A stretch of DNA of 64,000 bases from Agapetus fuscipes (Eukaryota > Arthropoda > Insecta > Trichoptera > Glossosomatidae), in assembly GCA_951799405.1 (NCBI GenBank), contig OX637335.1, positions 18,046,342-18,110,341 of the forward strand, read 5' to 3'. The notes under the pieces were generated by a model. That model did not search any database. It worked only from the letters and a program-made list of their open reading frames with translations, and was not told where the DNA came from. Within the stretch, counting starts at the first letter, position 1. Every line of letters begins with the position of its first letter. A program made the translations under genes and the position numbers. Below, in pieces: positions 21,303-31,862 of the stretch.

Positions 21303-22930
21303 TTCAGTGTAGACTTAGATAAACATAAGAGTGACCATAAGGTCACGGATATCAATCATATTGAATTAGTTATAAACAATGCTGATTGTAGGTATCTTAA
21401 ATTGGTAAGTGAGCCTTTGTCATCAGATAGCTTAGATTTTATTGTTAAATATTTGAAAAATGTAAATGAGAATAGTGATAGAGATTTATTTTTTATCATA
21501 GAGCAGATCAAGCTATTAAAGGTTAAAAATGGTGGGCAGAGGTATTCTCCTGAAATGCTTGTATTCTGCACACTTGTTTTCTCTATTTCCCCTCATGCAT
21601 ATAGGTTTATGATGTCTTCTGGAAATATGGTAATTCCTCATCCAGCTACTTTGCGACGACTCACTAATAAATATTGTCTGAACCCCAAGTTTGAGCAGGT
21701 AGATAGTGGTTTTTTGTCATATATCAGATCTAAACGTACTCTTTTAGATAGTAAGAAGGATTTACAGGTTGTCCTTATGATAGATGAAATTCATATTAAA
21801 CCATATTTTGATTTCAAGGGTGGCAGTATTTTTGGAGCCTCTTTTAATTCTTCAAATGCTGCAACCACTGCTTATGTATTTATGATTCAAGGGATTAAAT
21901 CTAAGTATAAGGATGTCGTGCATATTCTGTCAGTTAGTAAGTTCACTGCTAACGATTTATACAGCTTTGTTAGGAAAATTATTGTTGGGTTAGAGAGATT
22001 AGGTTTTATGGTGATTTGTGTGGTTAGCGATAATAACTCCATTAATCGGAAAGCGATGACTAATTTTTCTTCTCCTCCCAAGCTCTCTATTGTTTATCCA
22101 CATCCAGCGGACTCTTCTAGGCCTCTTTTTTTTGCATTAGACTCAGTCCATATTTTAAAATGTGTCAGAAATAACTGGATAAATCAAAAAAATGCAGGGC
22201 AAGCTCTTTATTTTCCTGATTTCAAATCACCAGATGTCTCGAGAGAAAAATTAGGGACTGCGTCTTTTCATTGTTTGAAAGAAATGCACCGATATGAAAG
22301 TGATGAATGTTTGTTGAAGTATGGTTTTGGTTTAAGTTTCAAATCTTTGAATCCATCATCTATGGAAAGGCAGAATGTCAAGTTAGCTTTAAAAATATTT
22401 AATCGTTTTATTCCTGAAGCGCTTTGTGAGTTGGGAATTAAGATAGGTGTTGATCACTATAAGTCTACAGCCAGTTTTATAGGTACAATTTGCACATGGT
22501 TTGAGATTTTTAATGTAAAAAGTCCCTTTAAAGGAAAAAGGTTGGGTAATATTTTTCAAGAACCATTGACGGATGATGAAAATGATCCTCGTGTAGGGTT
22601 TCTAACAGATTTTCTGGTGTGGTTAGATACTTGGAATCTTGTAGATAGTGATAATGGTAAATTATCTAGGGAAACGCATTTAGCTCTTTCTCATACAACC
22701 CATGCGATTTTAGAAATTAATAGGTATTGCCATAGAGAGTTAGGTTTTGAGTATTTTTTGCCGGGAAAAATACAGACAGATCCTTTAGAAGATAGGTTTG
22801 GAAAGTATAGGCAGCTTTCAGGGGGAAATTATAATATTTCCATAACTCAAGTCTTTGAGTCTGAGGATAAACTTAGGATACAAGATTTTGCACCGCTCAC
22901 ATTACATTCTAACAGATTTGGTATTTTGAG
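21303..22930 (+). CDS. P-type transposase RNase-H-like core segment
   Basis: After the frameshift the frame is open for about 540 codons, reading SVDLDKHKSDHKVTDI and onward. It contains the three acidic blocks named in the full entry. It has no stops until the LINE-A junction, where the frame ends in LINE sequence (LLKWTF then stop). Codon use and AT content match the other segments. Confidence 0.85.
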
Positions 22931-23685
22931 TATACTGTTGAAATGGACTTTCTAAGAAGTATGATTGGGAAAAAACGGAGTGACAGGGTGAGGAATGATT
23001 TTGTAAGAAAAGAATGTGGTGCAAAAGAAAGTGTGAAAGTGAAGATTAAAAGAAGTTTGTTAAGATGGTTTGGGCATATGGAGAGAATGAATGAGGAAAG
23101 ACTGACGAAGAAAGTATATGTTGGTAGAATAGATGGATGTCGTGGTAGAGGAAGACCGAGAAAGGTATGGATGGACCAAATATCCGAAATTGCGAATGAA
23201 TGGAATATCCAGAGTCATAATAAAAGAAGAGCTTGTATGAAGAAGGTTATGACTCTGGAGGAAATGAAAGAAGTATGCAAGGATAGAAAGAAATGGCGGT
23301 TGATCTGTGATGTTGGCGGCTAGGGTTTGTTAAAGTGAATTTGGTTTTATGATTTAGTTTTTTATGTCCATGTATATATTGTTATTTTTATTCTTTGATT
23401 TTAAAAAATGTAATTTGTCATGTATGTTCCTTGACTTATAGGTTGTTATGCGGCTGACCACCCATAATATAAAAATTGGTTCACTTTGCCAATGTCACCC
23501 CTGTTTCAGGGAAGGACGGCAAGAGTTGCAAGGCTTATGTTCATTTGAGATTGGGTTTTTATATTGTAGGTCCACATGCGGCATGTGTTAGCGCGAAATT
23601 ATACATATCTGCTTGTGGGAATGCATTTAGTATAAATCTTAAATGATATATATCTTTGCAGCTTAGATTAGATTAGATTAGATTA
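22931..23685 (+). mobile_element. LINE-A insertion in the P-type transposase
   Basis: A 5'-truncated LINE-A, starting at ATACTGTTGAAATGG, with an open ORF tail, the 3' module (about 23425-23665) and a (TTAGA)n tail. ATTTTGA just before it (22922-22928) recurs at 23694-23700 and may be a target duplication. However, rejoining there would shift the transposase frame, so the exact junction is uncertain. Confidence 0.88.
22943..23323 (+). pseudogene. LINE-A reverse transcriptase C-terminal tail
   Basis: One hundred and twenty-six open codons from MDFLRSMIGKKRSDRVRN through the WFGHMERM and GRGRPRKVW blocks to the stop after GG. It lacks the catalytic domain because the copy is 5'-truncated. It is nearly identical to the tail at 423-1203, so the insertion into the transposase is recent. 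Confidence 0.85.
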
Positions 23686-24308
23686 GTATAGATCATTTTG
23701 ACGATGAAGAATTTGAAATAGGTGATGGTAATAGTAAAGATATTTTGGAATATGAAAGGGTTTTAATGTCTATGTCATTGAGTATTGAAGAATTGAGGAA
23801 TATCAGTGTTCTTCCTATAATAACTTACTTAGCAGGATATTCAGTGTTCAGTTTCCTTAGAAAATATCCCTGTATGTCATGTAGGAACATTCTCAGCGTG
23901 GACAAGAGATTAGATTTGGATGTTAACTATCGTTATATTCGTAACTTAGATAGGGGTGGATTGCTTTGCCCTCAGCAAGATATTGTACATGTTGTAGCTA
24001 TTAATTATTTAGTGGTGAAAAAAATTCTGTCTCAGGAATTCGAAGATGCTTTTTTAAAGTCACAGAATCATCGCAGTGTTGTAACGGAATTAACATTTTT
24101 AAAGGTTTTAGATTTAGAGTTTGTTAACTTTGACCAGTGTAGTGAAGGACATTGCTTAGAAAATTCATTAAAATATATCATTAGAGCATCGACTAATACG
24201 TTTATGAAAAATTATTGTTCAGAAAAAAATGACTTACGAAAACCTAGTTGTAGTAATAAAAGAAAATTGAATACATTAGTTAAACCTGCAGTCTCTTTTA
24301 AAGAATAG
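23686..24308 (+). CDS. P-type transposase C-terminal segment
   Basis: The frame resumes as DHFDDEEFEIGDGN and is open through VLPIITYLAGYSVFSFL, CMSCRNIL and a lysine-rich end to TAG at 24306-24308. The AGY and CxxC features fit the C-terminal part of P/THAP9-type transposases. There is no internal ATG near the start; it depends on being joined to the upstream segments. Confidence 0.8.
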
Positions 24309-24396
24309 TTGTCTCATATTACTTATTACTACATTAAGTACAGTACTTTGTTTGCCATTTATTTGCAATGTTTATAATTTTTATACATTAGATTTT

Positions 24397-24645
24397 GTAG
24401 GGTTTGTGTATTCACACAGTGAAAATTCATTTTATTGAAAATAAAATTATTTTTTCTTAAACGTAGTTTAATTTTCACAATAATATTTTATATATCGAGC
24501 ACTTTCCACCTTTAATACTCAGGTCATTATCAACATCACTCTTGATAATTACCTGAGTATTGAAGGTCGAAAGTGCTCGAGATATAAAATATTATTGTGA
24601 AAATTAAACTACGTTTAAGAAAAAATAATTTAATTTTCAATTCTT
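24397..24645. mobile_element. Hairpin element with Penelope-type ends
   Basis: Begins AGGGTTTGTGTATTCACACAG and then forms an inverted repeat with arms of about 85 bases (24443-24530 against 24540-24630). The right arm holds CTGAGTATTGAAGGTCGAAAG (24553-24573). Flanks TTATACATTAGA and TTATACATTTTTAGA suggest an imperfect target duplication. The element lies 3' of the transposase stop and supplies the nearest AATAAA. Confidence 0.65.
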
Positions 24646-25760
24646 ATACATTTTTAGAAAAAATAATTCATACACAAGATGCTTTTTTTTCTTTTGGGAT
24701 CCTGTTTAGTTTTTCTTTTTGTTTCAGGCCCATTCATGCTGATAACATTTTATGTTAGTAAATAAATACATAATATACTTAATTGACATGTGTATTACAT
24801 ATTTTTTTCCTTCATTTATTCAGCTGTGAAATAAAATATGTAGTGACTGTTTTTAGGATTATATTCTATAAAGAAATCCATAAATTCCAGATGATGTTGA
24901 AAATGTTTTATAGTATCAGTGAATAAATACAAAATTTTATTTTATGTTGTATTACATAAGAAGTATATAAGAAATAAAACAAATGTACCATTGATATCAT
25001 AATAAATCATAAATTGAAAATAAAAAAAATGTTTCATTTAAAAAAAAAAGCTTTGATTTCATTAAAGAAAAGTGTGAATGAAAAAAACATAATTTCAGTT
25101 TACAAAAGCAAAACAAGCAGATACTGGATGGAGTCATTAAAAATGCCTAAAACTAATTTACTATCTATCTATTCAGGAAGAAAACACTATTTTAAAAATA
25201 AAGGTAATATCTTAGTAAGCCCCTCCCTGCAACGTCACAAACGCAGTGCGACGGCCTGCTATATAGATGGCGTTGCCTTCACACGATTTCTACTTACATT
25301 TATATACGTTCATACGGACGATTCTCGACTGGTCTTGATTTCTCGAGCATAGTGGATGATTCCAGAGAGCTGATCTACCAGCGTGATTATAATCATATAA
25401 ACACTAATACTACCATACGCTCGTAACAATATGATAAAATTTTCACACATTGCAGGCACGTAACATGCATTAGAAAATTCTTCACCCACCAGCCATCCTA
25501 CAATCTTACACACTGTCTTGGTCTGAAAAGTCTCACTGCACATTGTATTATCCTCGTCTCCATGGCACAAACAAACTTGTGTAGCCGCTTAGCCCGTAAA
25601 GTAACAACAAGTTGATGTCTTTTAGAACGCTGCCAGCTTGCTTACACTATGCACTTTATTTTCTCACATACATTGTGTCCAAACAGCCAAACACTTTGCT
25701 AATATGATTTTATTAGCTCCTCTCTAATTGGAATGCGCGATCCACCTTACATTTTTTTTT
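24646..25760. other. Probable 3' flank of the P-type transposon and unassigned DNA
   Basis: An AT-rich stretch to about 25200 may be the transposon 3' end. From there to 25760 the DNA is more balanced in composition, but no exon was recognised. I could not find the right inverted terminus. Confidence 0.35.
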
Positions 25761-25761
25761 A

Positions 25762-25845
25762 TATTTCAGCCTCGTCCGGTTGATAATTTAATCGGTAGAG
25801 TACTTACATTCAATGCCCAGAGCTCGGGTTCGAATTTGTTCAAAA
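25762..25845 (+). mobile_element. SINE-2 head
   Basis: A-box-like TAATCGGTAGAGTAC and B box GGGTTCGAATTTG. The body is replaced by a LINE-A module, so the element is broken after the tRNA-like part. Confidence 0.65.
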
Positions 25846-26045
25846 GTGTTCGCCAATATTATACTTGTTTCAGGGAAGGTTGGCAAGGGTTGCAGGGCTT
25901 ATGTTTATCTGAGATTAGGTTTTTATATTATAAGTTCACATGCGGCATGTTTAAGCACGAATTTATACGTGTCTGCTTGTGGGAATACACTTTATATATG
26001 AATCTCAAGTGTAATATATCTTTGCATCTTAGATTATTAATTATA
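25846..26045 (+). mobile_element. LINE-A 3' module copy
   Basis: Starts inside the module (TTGTTTCAGGGAAGGTTGG) and continues to the tail-side TATCTTTGCATCTTAGATTA. Confidence 0.85.
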
Positions 26046-26079
26046 GATTAGTGTCAGTTTCCCGTTTTGGTGTCTATTC

Positions 26080-26600
26080 TTATCTAATCTAATCTAATCT
26101 AAGTTGCAAAGATATGTTACATTGGAGATTCACATTACATGCATTCTCACAAGCAGACACCTACAAGTTCGCGCTTGCACATGCCGCATGTGAATCTACA
26201 ACATAAAACCCAAATCTCAAATGGACGTACATCCTGCAACTCTTACCGTCTAATCTAATCTAATCTTATCTAAGCTGCAAAGATATATATCATTTAAGAT
26301 TTATATTAAATGCATTCCCACAAGCAGACATGTATAATTTCGCGCTAACACATGCCGCATGTGGACCTACAATATAAAAACCCAATCTCAAATGAACATA
26401 AGCCTTGCAACTCTTGCCGTCCTTCCCTGAAACAGGGGTGACATTGGCAAAGTGAACCAATTTTTTACAGTATGGGTGGTCAGCCACATAACAACCTATA
26501 AGTCAAGGAACTTACCGTCCTTCGCTGAAATTTGCAAAGTGAACCATTTTTACAGCATGCGTGGTCAGCCGCATACCAACCTATAAGTCAAGGAACATAC
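26080..26600 (-). mobile_element. LINE-A 3' module, outer copy, split
   Basis: Tail and middle are at 26080-26250 and the 5' part is at 26511-26600, separated by a second copy of the same module. Confidence 0.88.
26251..26510 (-). mobile_element. LINE-A 3' module, inner copy with 9-bp duplication
   Basis: A 260-base unit from the (TAATC)n tail to the constant start (TTCCTTGACTTATAGG on the minus strand). CTTACCGTC flanks it at 26242-26250 and 26511-26519. This defines both ends of the mobile unit. Confidence 0.92.
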
Positions 26601-26611
26601 TTTTCTATTTC

Positions 26612-26795
26612 AAACCCAAAATAAGAATACCGGCAAGGCTTACTTAACCTCCATAAGAAATGAGTGGTTGGCGTAAAGCCGGCGCCCTTACCTATAAAAG
26701 TAAATTCGTTTTACTCGCTACATGTGATCCCTTTGGAGAAGACGCAGCAAGAAGTTGCATTATACTCGTATGTGTAACTTAGTAGACTAGCATTT
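26612..26795 (+). mobile_element. SINE-2 3' part
   Basis: Carries CAAACCCAAAATAAGAATAC, ACCGGCAAGGCTTACT and the terminal CAGCAAGAAGTTGCA. The tRNA-like head is absent. Confidence 0.75.
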
Positions 26796-26799
26796 CTAT

Positions 26800-27479
26800 C
26801 GGTACTATAACAACGTCAATATGATAGTATATTTCCACTTATTCCTCTTTCTCTCTTACAACATTTATTATTTTGCAGTTGATATCAAAATTATGAGAAC
26901 TGAGTGTTTTCACGACTCATTCCTTTGACAAACTAATCATTCATGAAACGAGCTACCAGTATCTGTGTTCTTTCTACCTCAATGTAATCCTGGTCTATTC
27001 AAAACCAATATAAACTAACGCTTCTTTTGAAGATTATGACATCAACATCACCCAAACTTCTGCGGAGCTTCATCCACATGTTTTTTACATTAAAATAAAA
27101 ATTTACATAAAAACCCCTGTTTTATGACGTATTCAAAAGTAACAAGATCATAATTTTTATTCCAACAAACAAAACATCATCAAAAGGTCAAGATTATTTC
27201 CATCTGATAAAACTCAAAGCGCAAGTACGTATAATAAAATTACTTTTACTCCCATTACACCACTGCACCAAGTATGAAATTCTACTTTAATACCCAAAAG
27301 TAGCTTTTACAAAAATGTGAAAAAACTGAAACAACGCACCTATTGAACGTTTCAATTTTTACAATCTCTTCTACAACCTGAATGGTTGAGTTTTAAAGCA
27401 GACAGAATTTTAGGAAATTTTAAGCTCTCGATTTTATGTCTGCCGACAGGTCATTTATACAGACCAGTAACGAAAGTAC
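26800..27479. other. Unassigned DNA
   Basis: No gene or recognised repeat. Confidence 0.5.
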
Positions 27480-27610
27480 AAAACGTTACGTTTAAACGCA
27501 ACCGTAGCGTTTAAATAAAAAATGTGAAAACTAAAACACTCACTGGAGGCACTGTTTTAGTTTCCACACGTTTTTTAAGATTGAGTTTTAACGTACGGGG
27601 TTTAGATTTA
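27480..27610. mobile_element. MITE-A copy
   Basis: Symmetric centre AAACTAAAACACTCACTGG against CTGTTTTAGTTTCC, with arms GTTTAAACGCAACCG and TTGAGTTTTAACG. Confidence 0.7.
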
Positions 27611-27723
27611 CTTACATAGAGGTATGTCAAGCTTTTATACATGCCGACAAGCCATTTATCCATAGCGAGGAATCACTAATTGTATTTGCATGAAGGTATG
27701 GAGGAAATGGAGGGAAGAGTGCC

Positions 27724-27739
27724 CGGGGGGGGGGGGGGA
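27724..27739 (+). repeat. Poly-G run
   Basis: About 15 consecutive G. It may form quadruplex structure, and its length is prone to assembly error. Confidence 0.7.
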
Positions 27740-28150
27740 AGTTTGAAGCGTGGACTTATGATATCTATGAGCTAGAAATTATTTTTACGAAAACAGACAA
27801 TATATTATATTTGTTTCAACCTACTTACAAAAATGGTCATTAGTAAGAAAGAGAACTAAGGACTTCACAGTTGCATTTCCATGCGTACAAAAAAACTCGG
27901 GCGAACGTAAAAATGTTTCTAGAAAGGTGACAGCGTTGCCACGTGCGTACTATGCCCGGAGCAGTCCGAGATAAAATTGTCGAATTTTAAAGGAAAAATA
28001 CATGATTTTAAGACATTATGGCATGTGTTGTAATTGGGTATCAAAACACAAAATGGAGAATGCAAGAAAACATGAAACTTGACACGTCAAAACATGTTTT
28101 GTATCACTACACAACTGCAACGTGTGACAGGACTGAGACAAAAGTGTTAT
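27740..28150. other. Unassigned DNA
   Basis: No gene or recognised repeat. Confidence 0.45.
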
Positions 28151-28154
28151 ATAG

Positions 28155-28690
28155 TATGTATCTAATCCAATCTAAGTTGCAAATATATGTAACATTAGAG
28201 ATTCACATTATATGCATTCTCACAAGCAAACACGTACAAGTTCGAGCTTGTACATGCCGCATGTGAGCCTACAACATAAAAACCCAAACCACAAATTAAC
28301 AAACACCCTGCAACTCTTGCCGAGCTTCCCTAAACAGGGGTAACATTGACAAAGTGAACAATTTTCTATAGCATGGGTGGTCAGCCACATATCAACCAAT
28401 AGTGGTCGCTACAAGGCGACCACTGCGCTCTGCCTCTACTGCTGTCAACAGGATCAAAGAACCAATAAGAGCAAATACATCCGAAGACAGAAGCTGGGCC
28501 ACTTGCCTGGAATATGTAAGCTGCCTGTCGACCTTCGCTCCGACCAGCCCACCATGACCTTCAGAAGAGGACTTAAGAAAATTATGCTTTCGAAGAACCA
28601 CGGCGCGCTTGAGATAGTCTGTGATCATTAAACGGCGTCATCTGAAATAAATCATCCATCATCATCGTCATCAATAAGTCGAGGAACAGC
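28155..28690 (-). mobile_element. LINE-A 3' module copy interrupted by LINE-D
   Basis: Tail side at 28155-28395 and constant start at about 28673-28690 (GTCGAGGAACAG). Confidence 0.8.
28396..28672 (+). pseudogene. LINE-D reverse transcriptase tail insertion
   Basis: Translation ends LGHLPGICKLPVDLRSDQPT, MTFRRGLKKIML, a form of the W..LP..LR...F+..L+ tail seen in CR1/L2-like reverse transcriptases. The stop is at 28629-28631. A (TCATCA)n-like tail at 28650-28670 marks the 3' end. The start carries a small hairpin, TGGTCGC with GCGACCA. CAATA on both sides may be a short target duplication. Only the last ~70 codons are present. Confidence 0.6.
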
Positions 28691-29775
28691 AGTTGCAATG
28701 CAGTAAGTTTTGTTTCCGCTCCTCTATGTTATTATTTAATGGTTTGAAGCCACCTTGGAGGGAGGTGGAGACTGGAAAGTATGCCGCATCTGACTTGATT
28801 ATTCTTATGGGTCAGAATACTCAGTCCCGGCCACTTTCAGGACCCCGCTCTGCCTAATTCCGTTTCATAATTTTGCAGGTCGGACGATTTTCATCATTTT
28901 AAATTTTCATTAAGCGCCCTCGCGACGAAACACTTAGGGGAGATTCGCCATCTTGTGCTGTTAAATCTGTTTTTTTTTTTTCATTTTTGTGATTTAAATT
29001 TTTCAGAAAAAACTTTCGAGACTAGTAAAATATAAATGAAAATTTGAACTCAATTTATGATTTTATTTTTCAATAAAATGTGTTTCATATCTGTTTTTTT
29101 TTATATTTTCTAAAATTTGTGCATTATTGGAGTGAAAAATCATTTTGAATTTTAATTAAAAGTAACATTTTTTATACAATACAGTCTCATTTTCACATTT
29201 TGAGTTAAATTGCCTTAGCGCTATCGTATGGTAACCGTCCATCTTCAGAAGTTTATATTATTGAATTGACACTACTTAAAAGTTATGCTACCTTAAAATA
29301 TTTATTTTAAACAACATCTTTTTAATATTTTACTTAATTACTTCATTCTTGAGCTGACAATGCTGGAGCGCTTTTGATCGCCGTTCAGCTCGAGGCAGGA
29401 GCCAATGAAAATTAGTTTATTTTATCAAAATGCATTTTCAAAATGGTGATATTAATAAATAAAACAAAGAAACAAATCATGGTATTTTTATTTATTTACA
29501 TTACTCTCATGTCTAAGCATTTATGTATATGCTGGGATGAAAATATTTCCTAATGGAAAAATGGAAAATGCGAAATAAGTGGACCCTTTCTGTCTTTGAA
29601 ATGTCAAGGAGAAAGTAATAAAAGTGGAAGGTGGAAAGATTTCAGGAGTGGATATGATATAGGACCGAAAAAAAGGTCTTTGGATCCAATGGAATGTTGA
29701 CACCTTTCATTTGGTGAAAAAGGTGCAAGAGGACATGAACACAGAATTTTTTCTCTTATTGAATTCTACGATACA
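28691..29775. other. Unassigned AT-rich DNA
   Basis: No gene or recognised repeat. The frame at 29521-29703 encodes nothing recognisable. Confidence 0.5.
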
Positions 29776-29880
29776 AATGCCTTCTCGATGATTTTAGGGG
29801 AGTCCTTCTTTTTAAGGGGATGATATTCACACGAGGAATTGAAAAATGTCAAAATTTCGAGCTTTTAAAGCTGGGGGGTA
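29776..29880 (+). repeat. Direct repeat unit 1
   Basis: Begins AATGCCTTCTCGATGATTT and ends AATTTCGAGCTTTTAAAGCT. It is repeated with few changes at 30112-30214. Confidence 0.8.
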
Positions 29881-30109
29881 TCGTCCCCCAAGTGTTTGCT
29901 TGGCTTATCTACCATTTGATTCAAAGATGAGTATTAGATGAAATTGTCCTAAAAAGCACATTCTACACCACGATAATGTGAGCATTGTTTTTAATATTTT
30001 TAACATCAATATCCAGTTTTCTTACGACAAATTGGTCCGATACATGTATAAACATTGGTCATGTGAAATTATCTCTGATGGGCATAAGACAAACAAGCAC
30101 TAAAGGTAC
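29881..30109 (-). mobile_element. MITE-B between the two direct repeats
   Basis: Left end TCGTCCCCCAAGTGTTTG. The right end, read on the minus strand, is CGTACCTTTAGTGCTTG. The internal GTTTGCTTGGCTTATCTACC is shared with the other copies. Confidence 0.75.
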
Positions 30110-30111
30110 GC

Positions 30112-30214
30112 AATGCCTCCTCGATGATTTAAGGGGGAGTAATTTTCTACAAGGGGATGATATTCACACGAGGAATTGAAAAATGTCAGAATTTCGAGCT
30201 TTTAAAGCTTTGGG
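30112..30214 (+). repeat. Direct repeat unit 2
   Basis: Second copy of the 29776 unit (AATGCCTCCTCGATGATTT to AAAGCT). Confidence 0.8.
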
Positions 30215-30269
30215 GTTTGGTGCATGGTTGTGACGCTGGCTCGTTTTTAAATGCAATTAGGGGGTTGCA

Positions 30270-30350
30270 GGCTTTTCGGGGGGGAGGGGGGGTGACAAAT
30301 ATGGGGGAGAAAGGGGGGAGCTTTTAGTTCCCCCCCCTTCTCCCACTTTT
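30270..30350. repeat. G-runs followed by C-runs
   Basis: Four or more G-runs of 4 to 8 bases, then a run of eight C (GTTCCCCCCCC). It could form a quadruplex or a G/C stem. Confidence 0.6.
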
Positions 30351-31660
30351 GCACCCTTGCCGCGATGCAACAGCCAATTTCGTTAAATAAGTTCGTTTCG
30401 CTTTTGAAATCATAGAGTGCAGTTCAAATTGAGTGGAAGGTGAAATTTCGCATCAGAGTACATGAAATTCCTGCCTGCGCTAACGTGGTATTTCAACAAT
30501 GCAAAAACGTTACTAAAATCGAAAAAACTATGTTTATTAATTGTTTTTGTAACAGATACTGGAGTGTTTGCTTTCCGGGATCTGTTGCCGTGGTCTTTAA
30601 GATCTGAAGGTTTTGGACACTATGCTCATGTTTGCGATGAACTTCTTCAGCGAAAATAAGGTGAATTAATGATCATGTTGATGGAACTGTGATGAATAGG
30701 TGTAGATGATGTTTCATTCTGTTTCGTTACAAATTATGTGAGTTGTGAAGTAATCAGTAACTGTAGATAATTAAAGTGGGCAAAAAATGGCACGTCAAAA
30801 CAATGACAAAGTAAAAAATAATGGTTTTTGGTTCATCAATAAAATTGTTTGGCTTCATTAAAAAATTAAGCGTTAATTAACGATAATTCAAGTCATTAAT
30901 AAATCGATGAAAACACTAAGAAAATAAACAAACTTATAAGTAGATTATTGAAGTTAAATAAAAATATCAAGGTATTACTTAAATGGTTTTCAGTTCATTT
31001 TTTAGTAAAATTGTTAAGCTTCATTATAAAATACATAAAATACAAAAGTAATCAATTATTGGAGTAAAAGAACTAACAAAGAAAACATACACGTTTAAGT
31101 AATTAAACATTATTGAAGCTAATAAAAACTTACCATTCTTAAAAAAACATGATTTTCAATTCAGTGTTGTTAAGGTCCCTAGAAAAAAGTGTTACCAATT
31201 CGGCTACTTATCCGCAAGGCTTGCAAAACGACGCAAATTCGGAATGCGAATTAAATTTATAAAATGGCCTGGCAACAACTCAACAGGAGAGTGGGGGTGG
31301 AATGGAGAGAAAAAGTAATGAAATGATACAAAAAGAAAGAAAAGATTTCTTTAATAAGAAGACCGAAGAAGGGCGGACGAATACTTGAATGTACTATGTA
31401 CATTCCTTCTCAGAAATCAGGGCAATAAAAAAAGAAGTAAAAAAAAGGATTTCTATTATGGTTAAAACTGAAAAACGTCTTTGATCACATGACACGTTGA
31501 ATAGCTCCAATCGCTTCGTTACGGAAGATAATCGTAGAAGAAAATCTAGGTTGTTATGGAGACTCATAACTTTAACCAATAGGTACTTTCGTGTGTCAGA
31601 AATAAAAACCTATCCGTATCTGTAACCAACTCCCATATCTTAATCTAAATATTTTAAGGT
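30351..31660. other. Unassigned AT-rich DNA
   Basis: No gene or recognised repeat in about 1.3 kb. Confidence 0.5.
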
Positions 31661-31664
31661 TAAG

Positions 31665-31862
31665 TTGCAAAGATATGTATCATTTGAGATTCATATTAAA
31701 TACATTCCCACGAGCAGACGCACATAATTTCGCACTCACACATGCCGCATGTGGACCTACAATATAAAAACGCAATCTAAAATTAACATAAGCCCGGCAA
31801 CTCTTGCCGACCTTCCCTGAAACAGGGGTGACATTGGCAAAGTAAACCATTTTTTACATATA
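31665..31862 (-). mobile_element. LINE-A 3' module copy
   Basis: AAGTTGCAAAGATATGTATC through GGCAAAGTAAACCATTTTT; the 5' 50 bases are missing. Confidence 0.85.

Larger units (their letters stand above)
20160..24308 (+). pseudogene. THAP-domain P-element-type transposase, interrupted
   Basis: This encodes a DNA transposase of the P-element/THAP9 superfamily. Exon 1 (20160-20312) joins exon 2 at 20855 to complete a C2CH THAP zinc finger (C5, C10, C53, H56), which in this family binds the transposon ends. A basic, charged helical region follows (about residues 100-140). The RNase-H-like core has MIDEIHIKP (first acidic residue), VVSDNNSINRKAM (second) and DPLEDRFGKYRQLSGGNYN (glutamate region), with the GTP-binding-type insertion between the last two. 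The C-terminus contains ITYLAGY and CMSC. Two lesions are seen: an extra base near 21301 shifts the frame, and a LINE-A copy (22931-23685) splits the C-terminal part. Summed coding length is about 945 codons, similar to THAP9. The gene is therefore a recently broken but nearly complete copy. Confidence 0.88.

Noticed and set aside
24443..24630. Large hairpin as a transcription terminator or microRNA precursor of the transposase
   Set aside because: It recurs with Penelope-type ends at other loci and appears flanked by a target duplication, so it is a mobile element.
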